Part shown: positions 44,224 to 53,830 of the stretch, piece by piece | Numbering within the stretch: position 1 is the stretch's first letter | Layout of the letters: each line of letters starts with the position of its first letter | Assembly: GCA_035760965.1 (NCBI GenBank) | Contig: DASTRY010000032.1 | Coordinates: forward strand, 124,001 to 188,000 | Reading direction: 5' to 3' | Length of the DNA stretch: 64,000 bases | Source of the DNA: JADGHX01 sp035760965 | Lineage (GTDB): Bacteria; Pseudomonadota; Gammaproteobacteria; Steroidobacterales; Steroidobacteraceae | The notes under the pieces: model-generated | Databases searched by the model: none | Seen by the model: the letters and a program-made list of their open reading frames with translations, nothing else | What the model was told of the DNA's origin: nothing | Translations under genes and position numbers: made by a program

Positions 44224-46260
44224 ATGGATAACCCACTGCTCGCTCACGTCCCGCTCCCGCCGTTCGCAGTCATCCGCCCGGAGCACGTCGAGCCAGCCAT
44301 GCGGGAAGTGCTCGCCGCGAGCCGCGCCCGGATCGAGGAGCTGGCGGCGGTCAATGAGCCCACCTTCGCCAAGATCGTCGCCCCGCTCGAGGAGCTGCAC
44401 CACCAGGTGTCGCGTGTGTGGTCGCCGGTCAGCCATCTCAATGCCGTACTCAATTCGGAGCAGCTGCGCGCGAGCTACAACGCGTGCCTGCCGCTGCTCT
44501 CGGCGTACCAGACGGACCTCGCGCAGAGCGAGCCGCTGTATCGCGCGTACGAGGCCATCTTTCAGCGCGAGGGGCCGCGGCTCGGGCCGGTGGAGCGTCG
44601 CGTCGTCGAGCTCGCCCTGCGCGATTTCCGCCTCGCCGGCGTCGGTCTCGACGCGGATCGCAAGCGCCGCTTCAAGGCGGTGATGCTCGAGCTGACACAG
44701 CTGCAGGCGCGCTTCGAAGAGAACGTGCTCGATGCGACGAACGGCTGGGCGCACCACATCACCGATCGCGAGCATCTGCGCGGCCTGAACGAAGTCATCG
44801 TCGAGCAGGCCCGCAAGCGCGCGCAGGAAAAGCAGCTGGACGGCTGGCTGCTCTCGCTCGACCAGCCGACGTACGTCGCCGTCGTGACCGATGCCGAGCA
44901 CGAGCCGCTGCGCCGGGCGGTGTACGAAGCGTGGGTGACGCGCGCCTCCGATCGCGGACCGAATGCCGGCAAGTGGGACAACGCGCCGGTGATGGAGAAC
45001 ATCCTGCGCTTGCGCCACGAAGCCGCGCGCCTGCTCGATTTCGCCAACTACGCCGAATACGCGCTCGCCACGCGCATGGCGCGCAGCGTGAACGAGGTCA
45101 TCGAGTTCTTGCGCCATCTTGCGCAATCCGCGCGCGCGGCGGCCCAAAAGGAGTTCGCCGATCTCGAGCAGTTCGCAGGTCGCAAGCTCGAAGCGTGGGA
45201 CGTTGGCTTCTACGCCGAGCGCATGCAGCGCAGCCTCTACTCGATCTCGCAGGAGGAGCTGCGGCCGTATTTCCCGCTGCCGCACGTGCTCAGGGGGCTG
45301 TTCCAGACCGCGGAGAAGCTGTTCGACATCCGCATCAAGGAGCATCCCGGCGCACCGGTGTGGCATCCGGACGTGCGCTTCTTCGACATCGAGACGCGCG
45401 CCGGCGCGCATGTCGGCAGCTTCTATCTCGATGCCTACGCGCGGCCGAACAAGCGCAGCGGCGCCTGGATGGACGAGTGCATCGGCCGCAAGCAGCTGCC
45501 GTCCGGCAAGGCATCGCCGGTCGCGTATCTCGTTTGCAATTTCTTGCCGCCGAGCGATGGGCAGCCGGCGCAACTCACACACGACGACGTGGTGACGCTG
45601 TTCCACGAGTTCGGGCACGGGCTGCACCACATGCTCACGCGCGTCGACTATCCGAGCGTCGCTGGGATCAACGGCGTGGCGTGGGACGCGGTCGAGCTGC
45701 CGAGCCAGTTCCTCGAAAATTACGCCTGGCATCCCGAAGTGCTGCAGCGGATATCGAAGCACGTGCAGACGGGCGCGAGCCTGCCCGAGTCGATGCAGTC
45801 GCAGCTCATCGCGACGCGCAGCTTCCATGCGGGGCTGCAGATGATGCGGCAGATCGAGTTCGCGCTCTTCGACTTCCGCATGCACGCGGAGTACGACCCC
45901 GCGAAGGGCGGCCGTGTGTACGAGATCCTGCGCGAGGTGCGTGAGGAAGTGGCGGTCGTGCCGGTGCCGCCGTGGAACCGCTTCCCGAACAGCTTCGGGC
46001 ACATCTTCGCCGGCGGATACGCGGCCGGGTATTACAGCTACAAGTGGGCCGAAGTGCTGGCGGCCGACGCGTTCGCCGCCTTTGAAGAAACCGGCGTCTT
46101 CGATCACGAGACGGCGCGGCGCTTCCTCGATTCCATTCTCACGCGTGGCGGCAGCCGCGATCCGCTCGACGCCTTCATCGAGTTCCGCGGTCGCCGGCCC
46201 GATGTTCAGGCGCTGCTGCGCCAGCACGGCATCGCCGCCCCGGGCGAAGCAGCCGTTTGA
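44224..46260 (+). CDS. prlC: Oligopeptidase A, M3 family zinc metallopeptidase
   Basis: 678 residues from the ATG at 44224, the usual length. The zinc motif HEFGH is in VVTLFHEFGHGLHHMLTR, with the third ligand Glu in the downstream ELPSQFLENYAW. Other M3 features: SFYLDAYARPNKRSGAWMD and AGYYSYKWAEVLAADAF. It degrades cytoplasmic oligopeptides including cleaved signal peptides. In-frame ATGs at 44188 and 44212 are less likely because they lie in the inverted-repeat leader. The next gene starts 2 bases after the stop. Confidence 0.95.
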   Translation: MDNPLLAHVPLPPFAVIRPEHVEPAMREVLAASRARIEELAAVNEPTFAKIVAPLEELHHQVSRVWSPVSHLNAVLNSEQLRASYNACLPLLSAYQTDLAQSEPLYRAYEAIFQREGPRLGPVERRVVELALRDFRLAGVGLDADRKRRFKAVMLELTQLQARFEENVLDATNGWAHHITDREHLRGLNEVIVEQARKRAQEKQLDGWLLSLDQPTYVAVVTDAEHEPLRRAVYEAWVTRASDRGPNAGKWDNAPVMENILRLRHEAARLLDFANYAEYALATRMARSVNEVIEFLRHLAQSARAAAQKEFADLEQFAGRKLEAWDVGFYAERMQRSLYSISQEELRPYFPLPHVLRGLFQTAEKLFDIRIKEHPGAPVWHPDVRFFDIETRAGAHVGSFYLDAYARPNKRSGAWMDECIGRKQLPSGKASPVAYLVCNFLPPSDGQPAQLTHDDVVTLFHEFGHGLHHMLTRVDYPSVAGINGVAWDAVELPSQFLENYAWHPEVLQRISKHVQTGASLPESMQSQLIATRSFHAGLQMMRQIEFALFDFRMHAEYDPAKGGRVYEILREVREEVAVVPVPPWNRFPNSFGHIFAGGYAAGYYSYKWAEVLAADAFAAFEETGVFDHETARRFLDSILTRGGSRDPLDAFIEFRGRRPDVQALLRQHGIAAPGEAAV

Positions 46261-46262
46261 GC

Positions 46263-47009
46263 ATGCCGGCGCGCATCTGGGCGATTGTCGCGGCAGGGAT
46301 GCTCGCGGCAGCGATGCCGGCCGCCCGCGCCGAGACGCTCTATGTCATCGAAATGCTCTACGTCAGCGTGAATGCCAGCGCAGACGGCACGGGCGAGCGC
46401 GTCGGGCAAATCAAGAGCGGGGATGCGGTGGAGCTGATCGAGCGCCAGGACGATCAGGCCCACGTGCGACTCGCCTCGGGCGCCGAAGGTTGGGTGAAGG
46501 CGTCGTATCTATCCCCGGAGCCGCCGCTGCGCGAGCAGGTGGCCGCGCGGACCGCGGAGCTCGAACAGGTCCGCAAGGAAAAGACGCAGCTCGAAGCGGA
46601 GCTGAGCAAGACGCGCACCGCGCTCGCGGCGGCCAATGCGAGCCTCAAAGCCGCTGCGCGCGACGTGCCGGGCGCCGGCTCGCCGGGCGTCGCCTCCTCG
46701 AACGCCTCCACGACTGGCGCCGGCGGCGCCCGCCGAAGCGGCGATGCCGCAGCGGCGAACAACGGGGCACCGGCAGCCAATCCCGGCTCCGGTGCCGCAA
46801 TCGACACGCCGACGGGTTCGACCGCCAACGAGCCGGCGGCGCAGACGCCCCCGCCTCTATTCCAAGACGAGCCCTTGATGCCGGCGCGTCCCTCGTGGTG
46901 GGTCGCCACCGTCGTCGCGCTGATCACGCTCGCCGTGGGCTTCGTTCTGGGCTGGTGGATGCTCGACCGCCGCATCCGCGCGAAATATGGCGGGCTGCGC
47001 ATCTATTGA
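46263..47009 (+). CDS. SH3-like domain protein with C-terminal membrane anchor (TIGR04211/YgiM type)
   Basis: 248 residues. Signal peptide (IVAAGMLAAAMPAARA), a bacterial SH3 domain at about 25-85 (MLYVSVNASADGTGERVG, GAEGWVKASYLS), then a coiled coil (about 92-130), an Ala/Gly/Ser/Pro-rich linker, and a C-terminal membrane helix WWVATVVALITLAVGFVLGWW with basic residues after it. This is the SH3-and-anchor layout. It is probably an envelope protein binding peptidoglycan or protein ligands. Cotranscribed with prlC. Confidence 0.85.
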   Translation: MPARIWAIVAAGMLAAAMPAARAETLYVIEMLYVSVNASADGTGERVGQIKSGDAVELIERQDDQAHVRLASGAEGWVKASYLSPEPPLREQVAARTAELEQVRKEKTQLEAELSKTRTALAAANASLKAAARDVPGAGSPGVASSNASTTGAGGARRSGDAAAANNGAPAANPGSGAAIDTPTGSTANEPAAQTPPPLFQDEPLMPARPSWWVATVVALITLAVGFVLGWWMLDRRIRAKYGGLRIY

Positions 47010-47067
47010 TGCGCAACTCCGTGATCCACAAGGCCGTGCTTCGCAGGACACTGCGCTGCGCGCGCCC

Positions 47068-47086
47068 CGCGTTGTAAAGCAACGCG
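47068..47086. repeat. Stem-loop downstream of the SH3 gene
   Basis: CGCGTTG-TAAAG-CAACGCG, a perfect 7-pair stem with 5-base loop, 58 bases past the SH3 stop. There is no T tract after it, so it could be a factor-dependent transcript end. The rest of the 47010-47235 gap shows no gene. Confidence 0.5.
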
Positions 47087-47235
47087 ACACTCCCCCTTCG
47101 AGATAGGCCTGTTCGTTCTGGTGCGAAAGTGTGCGCGGCGTCGCTGGTTTGCCCCATGGGCGTGGCCTAGACTGCTCCGCGCCTCACGTGGGAAGGCGAT
47201 GAGATACGCAAGCTCGCGCATTCGAGTAGAAGAAC

Positions 47236-48240
47236 ATGACAGGCGCGCGGCGCAACGATTTCGATGTAACCAACACGGTGCAGGTGAGCTCGACGCAGGC
47301 GGTGCAGAAGGCCGTCGCCGCGCTCGTACGCTCCACGTGGACGCAGGCGCCGCACGGCGAGCTCGCGAATGCCTTCGAGCATTTCGAGCGCGTTTTCGCC
47401 GGTAAATTTCCGGGTTTTCTCGGCGTCGACACCGTCTATCACGACCGCCAGCACACGCTCGACATCACGCTCGCGCTCGCGCGCTTGCTCGTCGGTTACG
47501 AGCGGCAGGCGGCGCCGGAAGAGCGCTTCGGCGGCGAACGCGCCGTGCTCGGTCTCGTCGTCGCGCTGTTTCACGACGTCGGTTACCTGCGGCGCATCGG
47601 GGAAGACGAAGCCTCGCGCAACGGCGCGGAGTTCACGCGCATTCACGTCGCGCGGGGCGCGCGCTTCCTCGCGGAGTATCTGCCGAACACCACGCTTTCC
47701 GCGTGGGTTCCGGTCGCCACGCAGATCGTGCACTTCACCGGGTACGAAGTGCCGTTCAACCAGATCCAGGTTACGGACCCGCGCGACATCAAGCTCGGTC
47801 ACCTGATCGGCACGGCGGACATGATCGCGCAGATGTCCGATCGCTGTTATCTCGAGAAATGCCGCGACCGGCTGTACGCGGAGTTCGTGCTCGGCGGCGT
47901 GGCGTTGCCGATCGCGGCGAACGGCGGGCGGCAGGTGAAGTACGCATCGGGCCTCGACCTGCTCCGGCAGACTCCCGAGTTCGTCGCGGAGGTGCGCGCA
48001 AAGCGTCTCGACGGCGAGTTCAAGAGCGCGTACCGCTACCTCGAGTCGCTGTACGACGGACGCAACCCTTACATCGAAGCCATTGACCGTAATGTCGAAT
48101 ATCTGCGGCAGATTCTCCGCAGCGAGAACTGGCGCCTGCTGCGTCGGAACCCGCCGATCTTCGCCGCCCTTCCCGATCCGATGGCGACGATGCGCGGGCT
48201 CATGCTCGGCTACATCAAGAAAGCCTGGTCGAACCGCTGA
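47236..48240 (+). CDS. HD-domain phosphohydrolase, PDEase-like
   Basis: 334 residues, soluble. The metal-binding pattern reads VYHDRQHTLDITLA (H-x3-H) then VVALFHDVGYLRR (HD), with later His residues in THIVHFTG-like and LGHLIGTADMIAQM segments. The HDRQH element resembles the HNxxH signature of class I cyclic nucleotide phosphodiesterases, so hydrolysis of a cyclic nucleotide or nucleotide is plausible. No sensor domain is fused. The gene is single, convergent with the M15 peptidase gene 3 bases away. Function not assigned. Confidence 0.75.
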   Translation: MTGARRNDFDVTNTVQVSSTQAVQKAVAALVRSTWTQAPHGELANAFEHFERVFAGKFPGFLGVDTVYHDRQHTLDITLALARLLVGYERQAAPEERFGGERAVLGLVVALFHDVGYLRRIGEDEASRNGAEFTRIHVARGARFLAEYLPNTTLSAWVPVATQIVHFTGYEVPFNQIQVTDPRDIKLGHLIGTADMIAQMSDRCYLEKCRDRLYAEFVLGGVALPIAANGGRQVKYASGLDLLRQTPEFVAEVRAKRLDGEFKSAYRYLESLYDGRNPYIEAIDRNVEYLRQILRSENWRLLRRNPPIFAALPDPMATMRGLMLGYIKKAWSNR

Positions 48241-48243
48241 CGC

Positions 48244-48933
48244 TCAGGCCGGGTCGACGGCCATGACATATCGCGCGTGAATCTCCGGCAGCCGCGCCAG
48301 CACGAGCGCGCGGCCGAGCAGCTCGCTCTGGTCGATGGCGTCGTACAGGACATCCAGCGTGAGGTCTGCGAGCGCGGGACCTGCGAGAGGGGCATAGCTG
48401 AGATGCCAGGGCTCGGGCTGCACGCCGCCGCGGTCGGTGGTGTAGGGCCGAAAGAAGCCGAAGCGCGCGAGATTCAGTCCGAGCCAGTCGTTCAGTCGCG
48501 CGAACGGTCCGCCGGGCGCGAATTCTTCGGCCGTGAGCTGCGGGCGGTAATCGCGCGGCACGGCGGCCCGGTCGATGACATCGAAATCGGTGCCCCAGTG
48601 GTGACGGCTCGCCCCGGGCAGCGCCGACCACAGCAGAATCGCGTCCACTCTGGCGCTTTCGTCGAGGCTCGCCGCATCGAGCGGCTGCCCGGATCGGTCC
48701 AGTAGCGGACGCTCGCCGCGATATTTGCCGTTCCAGATCGCCGCCTGCCGCTCGAAGTCACGGAAGCTCGAGACGATCGCCAGCTCGATGCCGGCGTGCG
48801 CAGCAGCCGCGCGGAGCTGCAGAACCGCGGCGACCGCGCCGACGTGCAGCCGACTTCCGAGCTCGGGAACCTCGCACACGTGCGTGGCGGAGCGCCCGGT
48901 GAGTTCCAGTGGATTGAGCTTCGATTGAGGCAT
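48244..48933 (-). CDS. M15 family D-alanyl-D-alanine carboxypeptidase-like metallopeptidase
   Basis: 229 residues from the ATG at 48933; the open frame continuing upstream is antisense to the GGDEF-EAL gene. The LAS-type zinc motifs are SRHHWGTDFDVID (His and Asp ligands, S-x-H-x6-D spacing) and QPEPWHLSYAP (catalytic Glu and third His). AIVSSFRDFERQAAIWNGK matches the family's substrate-side block. Members trim D-Ala from peptidoglycan peptides. No signal peptide is evident, so export is uncertain and a cytoplasmic LD/DD-peptidase role is possible. Confidence 0.88.
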   Translation of the reverse strand: MPQSKLNPLELTGRSATHVCEVPELGSRLHVGAVAAVLQLRAAAAHAGIELAIVSSFRDFERQAAIWNGKYRGERPLLDRSGQPLDAASLDESARVDAILLWSALPGASRHHWGTDFDVIDRAAVPRDYRPQLTAEEFAPGGPFARLNDWLGLNLARFGFFRPYTTDRGGVQPEPWHLSYAPLAGPALADLTLDVLYDAIDQSELLGRALVLARLPEIHARYVMAVDPA

Positions 48934-49053
48934 TGACGTACGACGATTGTAAAACGCGTCGCTAGATGCCGACGGATTGACGCGCGATCCAGGTGGCTTC
49001 AGGCAGCGACGCGGGGGTAGTATTCCACGAAGAATCAAAGGGGATTTTGCCGG

Positions 49054-51570
49054 GTGGCCGCGAGGCGCCGGCCCGTGTACGTGAACACCGTCAGCCTGAA
49101 GCTCAAATACGCCGGCGCCGCATTCCTGGCCGTGATGCTGGGGACCCTCGTCGTCATCGGCCTGCTCGTGTGGCAACACCGCGCGGACGAGCGTCGGCTG
49201 GCGGACATCGCGCAAGGCGTGACGCGCGATCGAGTCGCGCTCGAGCTTCAGGCGCGCGCGAACAGCGTCGCGCGGCATGCGGCGGAATCCGCCGCTGCGG
49301 CGATGAAACCCTCGCAAGTCGACACGCTCGCGCATCGCATGCAGTCGTTCACGGACGATCCGACGCTCGCCGCGCTCACCGTGCGCGACGTGAGCGGTGA
49401 AGTCCTCTATCAATGGCATCGCGATGGGAAGCCCGCGAACGGCGCGCTCCAGATGCAAGGCTTGGAGCCGATTCGCGCGATGGTCGAGAGCATTCCGGGA
49501 GTCGCGACCCCGAAGACGCTCGGGGAAATCCGAGTCGTTCTCACTCAGGCGTCCGGTGTGAATGGGAGCGGCATCCGCGACCGGATGAAGGTCGCGGGCC
49601 GTGGCGATCTGCAGACCGCGCTCCTCGTCGCAGGCGGTCTCGGCGTTCTCGGGTCCATCCTCGGCGCGTTTCTCGGCTGGCGTGCGGGGCGCAAGCTGGA
49701 GCAGCCGATCGTGCAGCTCATTCGCAGCGCCGATCGCATCGGCCAGGGGGACTACACGCGGCCGCTCGACGTCGTCCGCAAGGACGAGCTCGGCGAGCTG
49801 CAGCAGGCGCTCGAGCGCATGCGCGCAAAGCTGCGTCAGACGACCATCAACAAGAACTACATGACGAGCGTCCTGAACAGCATGACGGACGCCGTGTTCG
49901 TCTCGTCTCCGGATGGCGTGGTCAAGACCGCCAACGCGGCCGCGTGCAAGATGCTCGGCTACGCCGAAGAGGAGATTCTCGGCCGGCACATTTCTGCGAT
50001 GCTGGACGAGCGCGAGCGCCAGGACTTCGATCTTCTGCAAGCTGCGCAGGAAACGCGCGAGACCGTCGTGCGCACGCGCAACGGCCAGACCATCCCCGTC
50101 TCGCTGACCGGCTCGCAGATCGCAAGCGACGACCCGCAGTTCCAGGGCAACATCTTCGTCGCGCGCAACATCACGGATCGCAAGCGCGCCGAGCGCCGCA
50201 TCCGCTACCTCGCGCGGTACGACGCACTGACGAAGGTGCCGAACCGCATGCAGTTCCACCACTTGCTGCAACAGGCCATTGCACGCGGCCTGCGCAGCGG
50301 TCAGTCGGTGGCGCTGCTGTATCTCGACATGGATCGCTTCAAGGAAGTGAACGACACCTTCGGGCACGGCTCGGGCGACCGGGTGCTCGAGGTGCTCGCG
50401 GAGCGGCTGACGCGCGCGCTGCCGAAAGACACCATCATCGGCAGATTGGCGGGTGATGAGTTCGCGCTGTTCGTCGACGGGCTGCCGTCCGAATCCGACA
50501 ACCGCGGGCCGATCGCGCACCTCGCACGCTCCATCCTCACGGACGTTGCGCGCGCGTTCCAGCTGAACCAGCACGAGGTCTTCCTCACCGCCAGCATCGG
50601 CATTGCGTTCTGCCCGCGCGATGCGGAGAACGTCATCGACCTCATCCGCAACGCCGACGCGGCGATGTACTACTCGAAGCAGAACGGCGGCAACACGTTC
50701 GCGTTCTACTCGCCGGAGATGAACGCGGCGGCGGTCGAGCGGCTCATGCTGAAGAGCAAGCTGCGCCGCGCGCTCGAGCGCGACGAGCTCGTGATCGCGT
50801 ATCAGCCGAAGGTGGACCTGCGCTCCGGCCGCATCATCGGCGCCGAGGCGCTGCTGCGCTGGCGCCTGCCCGGCCACGGCGACATTCCGCCGGCGCAGTT
50901 CATTCCGCTCGCGGAAGAGACGAACCTCATCCTCGACATCGGCGAGTGGGTGCTGAACCGCGTGTGCCTCGACTACCGGCACATGCAGGCGGAGGTCGGG
51001 GACCCCGGCCGCATCTCGCTCAATCTCTCGCTGAAGCAGCTGCGTCAGGCCAGCTTCATTCTGCGCTGTCGCTCGGTGTTCCGCCGCCACGGCGTCTCGC
51101 CGACCTCGTTCGAGCTGGAGATCACCGAGACGACGCTCATGGCGGACGCGAAGCGCACCGTGCGCCTGCTCGATGAGCTGTACGCCATGGGCCTGCATCT
51201 CTCGATCGACGATTTCGGAACCGGCTATTCCTCGCTGTCGGCGCTCCAGCAGTTCCCGATCGGCACCCTGAAGATCGACCAATCCTTCGTGCGCGATGTG
51301 AGCGAGGACGCGGGCGATGCCACGATCGTGCGCACCATCATCGACATGGGTCGGAGTCTCGGCATGGATGTAGTCGCGGAGGGCGTTGAATCCCAGCGCC
51401 ATCTCGAGTTCCTGCGCCGGCACAATTGCTACTACGCGCAGGGCAAGCTGTTCGGCGAGCCCTGCACGGGCGAGGAGCTGCTCGCGCTCCTTGCGCGGCA
51501 AGCGAGCGGCACCCCGCCGTTCGCGCATCTCTTGCCGAGTAGCGATTCCCTCAACACTCGCTCGGCGTAA
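49054..51570 (+). CDS. Membrane GGDEF-EAL protein with HAMP and PAS domains
   Basis: 838 residues from GTG 49054; a GTG at 49075 is an alternative. Membrane helices near residues 20-42 (AAFLAVMLGTLVVIGLLVW) and 190-212 flank a periplasmic sensor domain. HAMP near 215-265, PAS near 272-380 (VLNSMTDAVFVSSPDGVV), GGDEF near 390-550 with RLAGDEFALFV, which keeps the GDEF core, and EAL near 565-815 with GAEALLRW, EITETTL, DDFGTGYSSL, KIDQSF and AEGVES. Both catalytic sites look usable, so it could make or break c-di-GMP. Followed 44 bases later by the PLD gene. Confidence 0.92.
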   Translation: MAARRRPVYVNTVSLKLKYAGAAFLAVMLGTLVVIGLLVWQHRADERRLADIAQGVTRDRVALELQARANSVARHAAESAAAAMKPSQVDTLAHRMQSFTDDPTLAALTVRDVSGEVLYQWHRDGKPANGALQMQGLEPIRAMVESIPGVATPKTLGEIRVVLTQASGVNGSGIRDRMKVAGRGDLQTALLVAGGLGVLGSILGAFLGWRAGRKLEQPIVQLIRSADRIGQGDYTRPLDVVRKDELGELQQALERMRAKLRQTTINKNYMTSVLNSMTDAVFVSSPDGVVKTANAAACKMLGYAEEEILGRHISAMLDERERQDFDLLQAAQETRETVVRTRNGQTIPVSLTGSQIASDDPQFQGNIFVARNITDRKRAERRIRYLARYDALTKVPNRMQFHHLLQQAIARGLRSGQSVALLYLDMDRFKEVNDTFGHGSGDRVLEVLAERLTRALPKDTIIGRLAGDEFALFVDGLPSESDNRGPIAHLARSILTDVARAFQLNQHEVFLTASIGIAFCPRDAENVIDLIRNADAAMYYSKQNGGNTFAFYSPEMNAAAVERLMLKSKLRRALERDELVIAYQPKVDLRSGRIIGAEALLRWRLPGHGDIPPAQFIPLAEETNLILDIGEWVLNRVCLDYRHMQAEVGDPGRISLNLSLKQLRQASFILRCRSVFRRHGVSPTSFELEITETTLMADAKRTVRLLDELYAMGLHLSIDDFGTGYSSLSALQQFPIGTLKIDQSFVRDVSEDAGDATIVRTIIDMGRSLGMDVVAEGVESQRHLEFLRRHNCYYAQGKLFGEPCTGEELLALLARQASGTPPFAHLLPSSDSLNTRSA

Positions 51571-51614
51571 AGCCACTGAAGGCGGACCCGGCAGGCACGC
51601 AGTCGAATCCGTCG

Positions 51615-53174
51615 ATGTCTGCCGCCGTCACGATGCCGAACGCGTCGGCCAATGCCGATGCACAACGCGCACGGGCTCGTCTGCGGCGCGTGTGGCGTCG
51701 GGTCATCATCTACTCGTTGCTCGCGCTGTGGGCCGGTACTGCGTACTGGCACACGCACAAGGCGCTGCCGCCCGGCACGCACGTCGAGAGCCCCTGGCGC
51801 CAGATGCCCGCCGCGAACGTGTCGTTCATCGCCGATATCACGGCGGCGGACGCGTACGGCCGGCCGGTGATGAGCCAGGCGATCTTCGACGAGGTGTTGG
51901 GGATCATCCGCTCGGCGAAGCGCTTTCTCGTGCTCGACTACTTTCTCTTCAACAGCGATCGCGGCTCGATCGCGACCGAGCCGCCGGCGCGCGCGCTCTC
52001 GAGCCAGCTGCGGGATGCGCTCATCGAGCAGCGCAAGGCGAATCCCGACCTGCGCGTGCTCTTCATCACCGATCCGATCAACGACGTCTATGGCGGCGAT
52101 CCGTCGCCGGACCTGGCGATGCTGCGCGACGCCGGGATCGATGTCGTCGTCACGGACCTCGACAAGCTGCGCGACTCGAACTTCATCTACTCGAGCCTGT
52201 GGCGGCTCACGCTCGGCTGGTGGAATCACGGCAACGCGAGCCGCGGCTGGCTGCCGAATCCGTTCGAGGAGGATTCGCGTCCGGTGACGTTCGGCGCGTG
52301 GGCGCGCCTTGCGAACCTGAAAGCGAACCATCGCAAGGTAATCATCGGCGACGACGGGCACGGCGAGCTCGTTGGCATCGTGGCCTCCGCGAATCCGCAC
52401 GACGCGAGCAGCGCGCATTCCAACGTGGCCGCGAAGCTGCGCGGGCCCGCGCTCGCGCCGCTGCTGGAAAGCGAATTCGCCGTGGCGCGCTTCTCGGGCT
52501 GGGAAGGCGTGGTCGCAGTCGATCCGCAGCCGGCCGCGCCGCCGGAGGACTCGACGCAGCTGCTCACCGGTCAATTCGTGCGCGCGCAGATCATCACCGA
52601 GGGCGCCATTCGCAATGCGATCGTCGAGCGGGTGAGCTCGGCGGTGCGCGGCGACCACGTCGATATCGCCATGTTCTACATTGCGGACCGCAAGGTCATC
52701 GACGCGCTGCTCGCCGCCAGCGAGCGCGGCGTCGACATCCGCCTGATTCTCGACCCGAACAAAGACGCGTTCGGGCGCGAGAAGAACGGCCTGCCGAATC
52801 GGCCGGTGGCGAGCGAGCTCGTCGCGGCGAGCGACGGCCGCATTCACGTCCGCTGGTATCGCACGCATGGCGAGCAGTTCCATACCAAGCTCGTGGCGAT
52901 CTACGGCACGGATCGGATATGGCTGACGCTCGGGTCGGCCAATCTCACCCGGCGCAATATCGGCGACTACAACCTCGAAGCGAACGTGGCCATCGAAGCG
53001 GCACGCAACTCGCCGCTCGGCGTGCAGGTGCTCGACTACTTCGATGCGCTCTGGAGCAACCGAGCCCCGCTCGGCATCGAGTACACCGCGGACTACGAGG
53101 TTTACGCCGATCCCTCACAAGCGCACTACTGGCTTGGGCGGATCATGGAATTCAGCGGAATCTCGACGTTCTGA
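51615..53174 (+). CDS. Phospholipase D-like protein, membrane-anchored
   Basis: 519 residues. One N-terminal membrane segment near 28-47 (VIIYSLLALWAGTAYW) precedes two PLD half-domains. The first HKD motif is NHRKVIIGDD (H-x-K-x4-D complete) followed by ASANPHD. The second is FHTKLVAIYGTD with GSANLTRRN, where the HKD Asp is replaced by Tyr and an Asp lies three residues later. Family members include cardiolipin synthase-like and phospholipase enzymes. It is convergent with the Mla operon. Confidence 0.85.
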   Translation: MSAAVTMPNASANADAQRARARLRRVWRRVIIYSLLALWAGTAYWHTHKALPPGTHVESPWRQMPAANVSFIADITAADAYGRPVMSQAIFDEVLGIIRSAKRFLVLDYFLFNSDRGSIATEPPARALSSQLRDALIEQRKANPDLRVLFITDPINDVYGGDPSPDLAMLRDAGIDVVVTDLDKLRDSNFIYSSLWRLTLGWWNHGNASRGWLPNPFEEDSRPVTFGAWARLANLKANHRKVIIGDDGHGELVGIVASANPHDASSAHSNVAAKLRGPALAPLLESEFAVARFSGWEGVVAVDPQPAAPPEDSTQLLTGQFVRAQIITEGAIRNAIVERVSSAVRGDHVDIAMFYIADRKVIDALLAASERGVDIRLILDPNKDAFGREKNGLPNRPVASELVAASDGRIHVRWYRTHGEQFHTKLVAIYGTDRIWLTLGSANLTRRNIGDYNLEANVAIEAARNSPLGVQVLDYFDALWSNRAPLGIEYTADYEVYADPSQAHYWLGRIMEFSGISTF

Positions 53175-53182
53175 TCGTTCGG

Positions 53183-53830
53183 TCAGGGCGTGGCGGCGAC
53201 GGGCGGCTCGGCGCGGACGGCGGCGGCGCTGCGATCGGCCATGGTCGTGAGCGCGGCGTTCGCCGCTTTCTCGAACGCCGAGACCACCGCGCCCAGCCTG
53301 TTCTCCTCTGCTTGCGCGACGCCTTCTGCCACGAACGACGAGATGAGGTCGCGCCCGGCGCGGCGCGCGAGCGTGCAGTCGAGCACGACGTGAATCGTCG
53401 GAGCAGCGCCGCCTTCGGTGTAGTCCGCCTCGAACCGGCGGATGTTGATTTGCAGCACGTAGTCCGCGAGGAACGGGCTAGGCGATTCGTGTACCGCGCG
53501 CCATACGCCGCTCGCGCGTAGCGTGTCGATCGCGAGCGTCTCGACAACCTCGGGCAGCTCCGCGGCCCAACGGCTGCCGAGGTAGTAGTCGAGCCGATGA
53601 TCCGAGCGCACGAGCATGATGGATTGCGTGCCGAGACCCGGGTCCGCAGAGACTCGCGGCACCTGAATGGTGGCCGGGATCGCCGGCGGCTGCGCCACGT
53701 CCTCGGCTTTCACCGCGGTTGCGCGCAGGACGTAGATCTGCACGGGCGGACGATCGGCGTGCAGCCCGGAACAGCCGCTGAGAAGCGCGCCTAGCGCTGC
53801 AATCGCCGCCGCCGAGATGACGCGCTTCAT
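53183..53830 (-). CDS. PqiC-like lipoprotein of the Mla/MCE transporter
   Basis: 215 residues with a lipoprotein signal (AAIAALGALLSGC). The ABC-type transport auxiliary domain includes YVLRATAV, IQVPRVSADPGLGTQSIML and AADYVLQINIRRF-like strands, typical of PqiC/YmbA. These outer-membrane lipoproteins contact MCE proteins to complete a periplasmic lipid bridge. The start overlaps the MCE gene stop as ATGA. Last gene of the mlaE-F-D-pqiC order. Confidence 0.88.
   Translation of the reverse strand: MKRVISAAAIAALGALLSGCSGLHADRPPVQIYVLRATAVKAEDVAQPPAIPATIQVPRVSADPGLGTQSIMLVRSDHRLDYYLGSRWAAELPEVVETLAIDTLRASGVWRAVHESPSPFLADYVLQINIRRFEADYTEGGAAPTIHVVLDCTLARRAGRDLISSFVAEGVAQAEENRLGAVVSAFEKAANAALTTMADRSAAAVRAEPPVAATP

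Noticed and set aside
49054..51576. Long minus-strand extension of the M15 peptidase frame (to 1110 codons)
   Set aside because: The extension is antisense to the GGDEF-EAL gene. The M15 family N-terminus and a proper ATG are at 48933.
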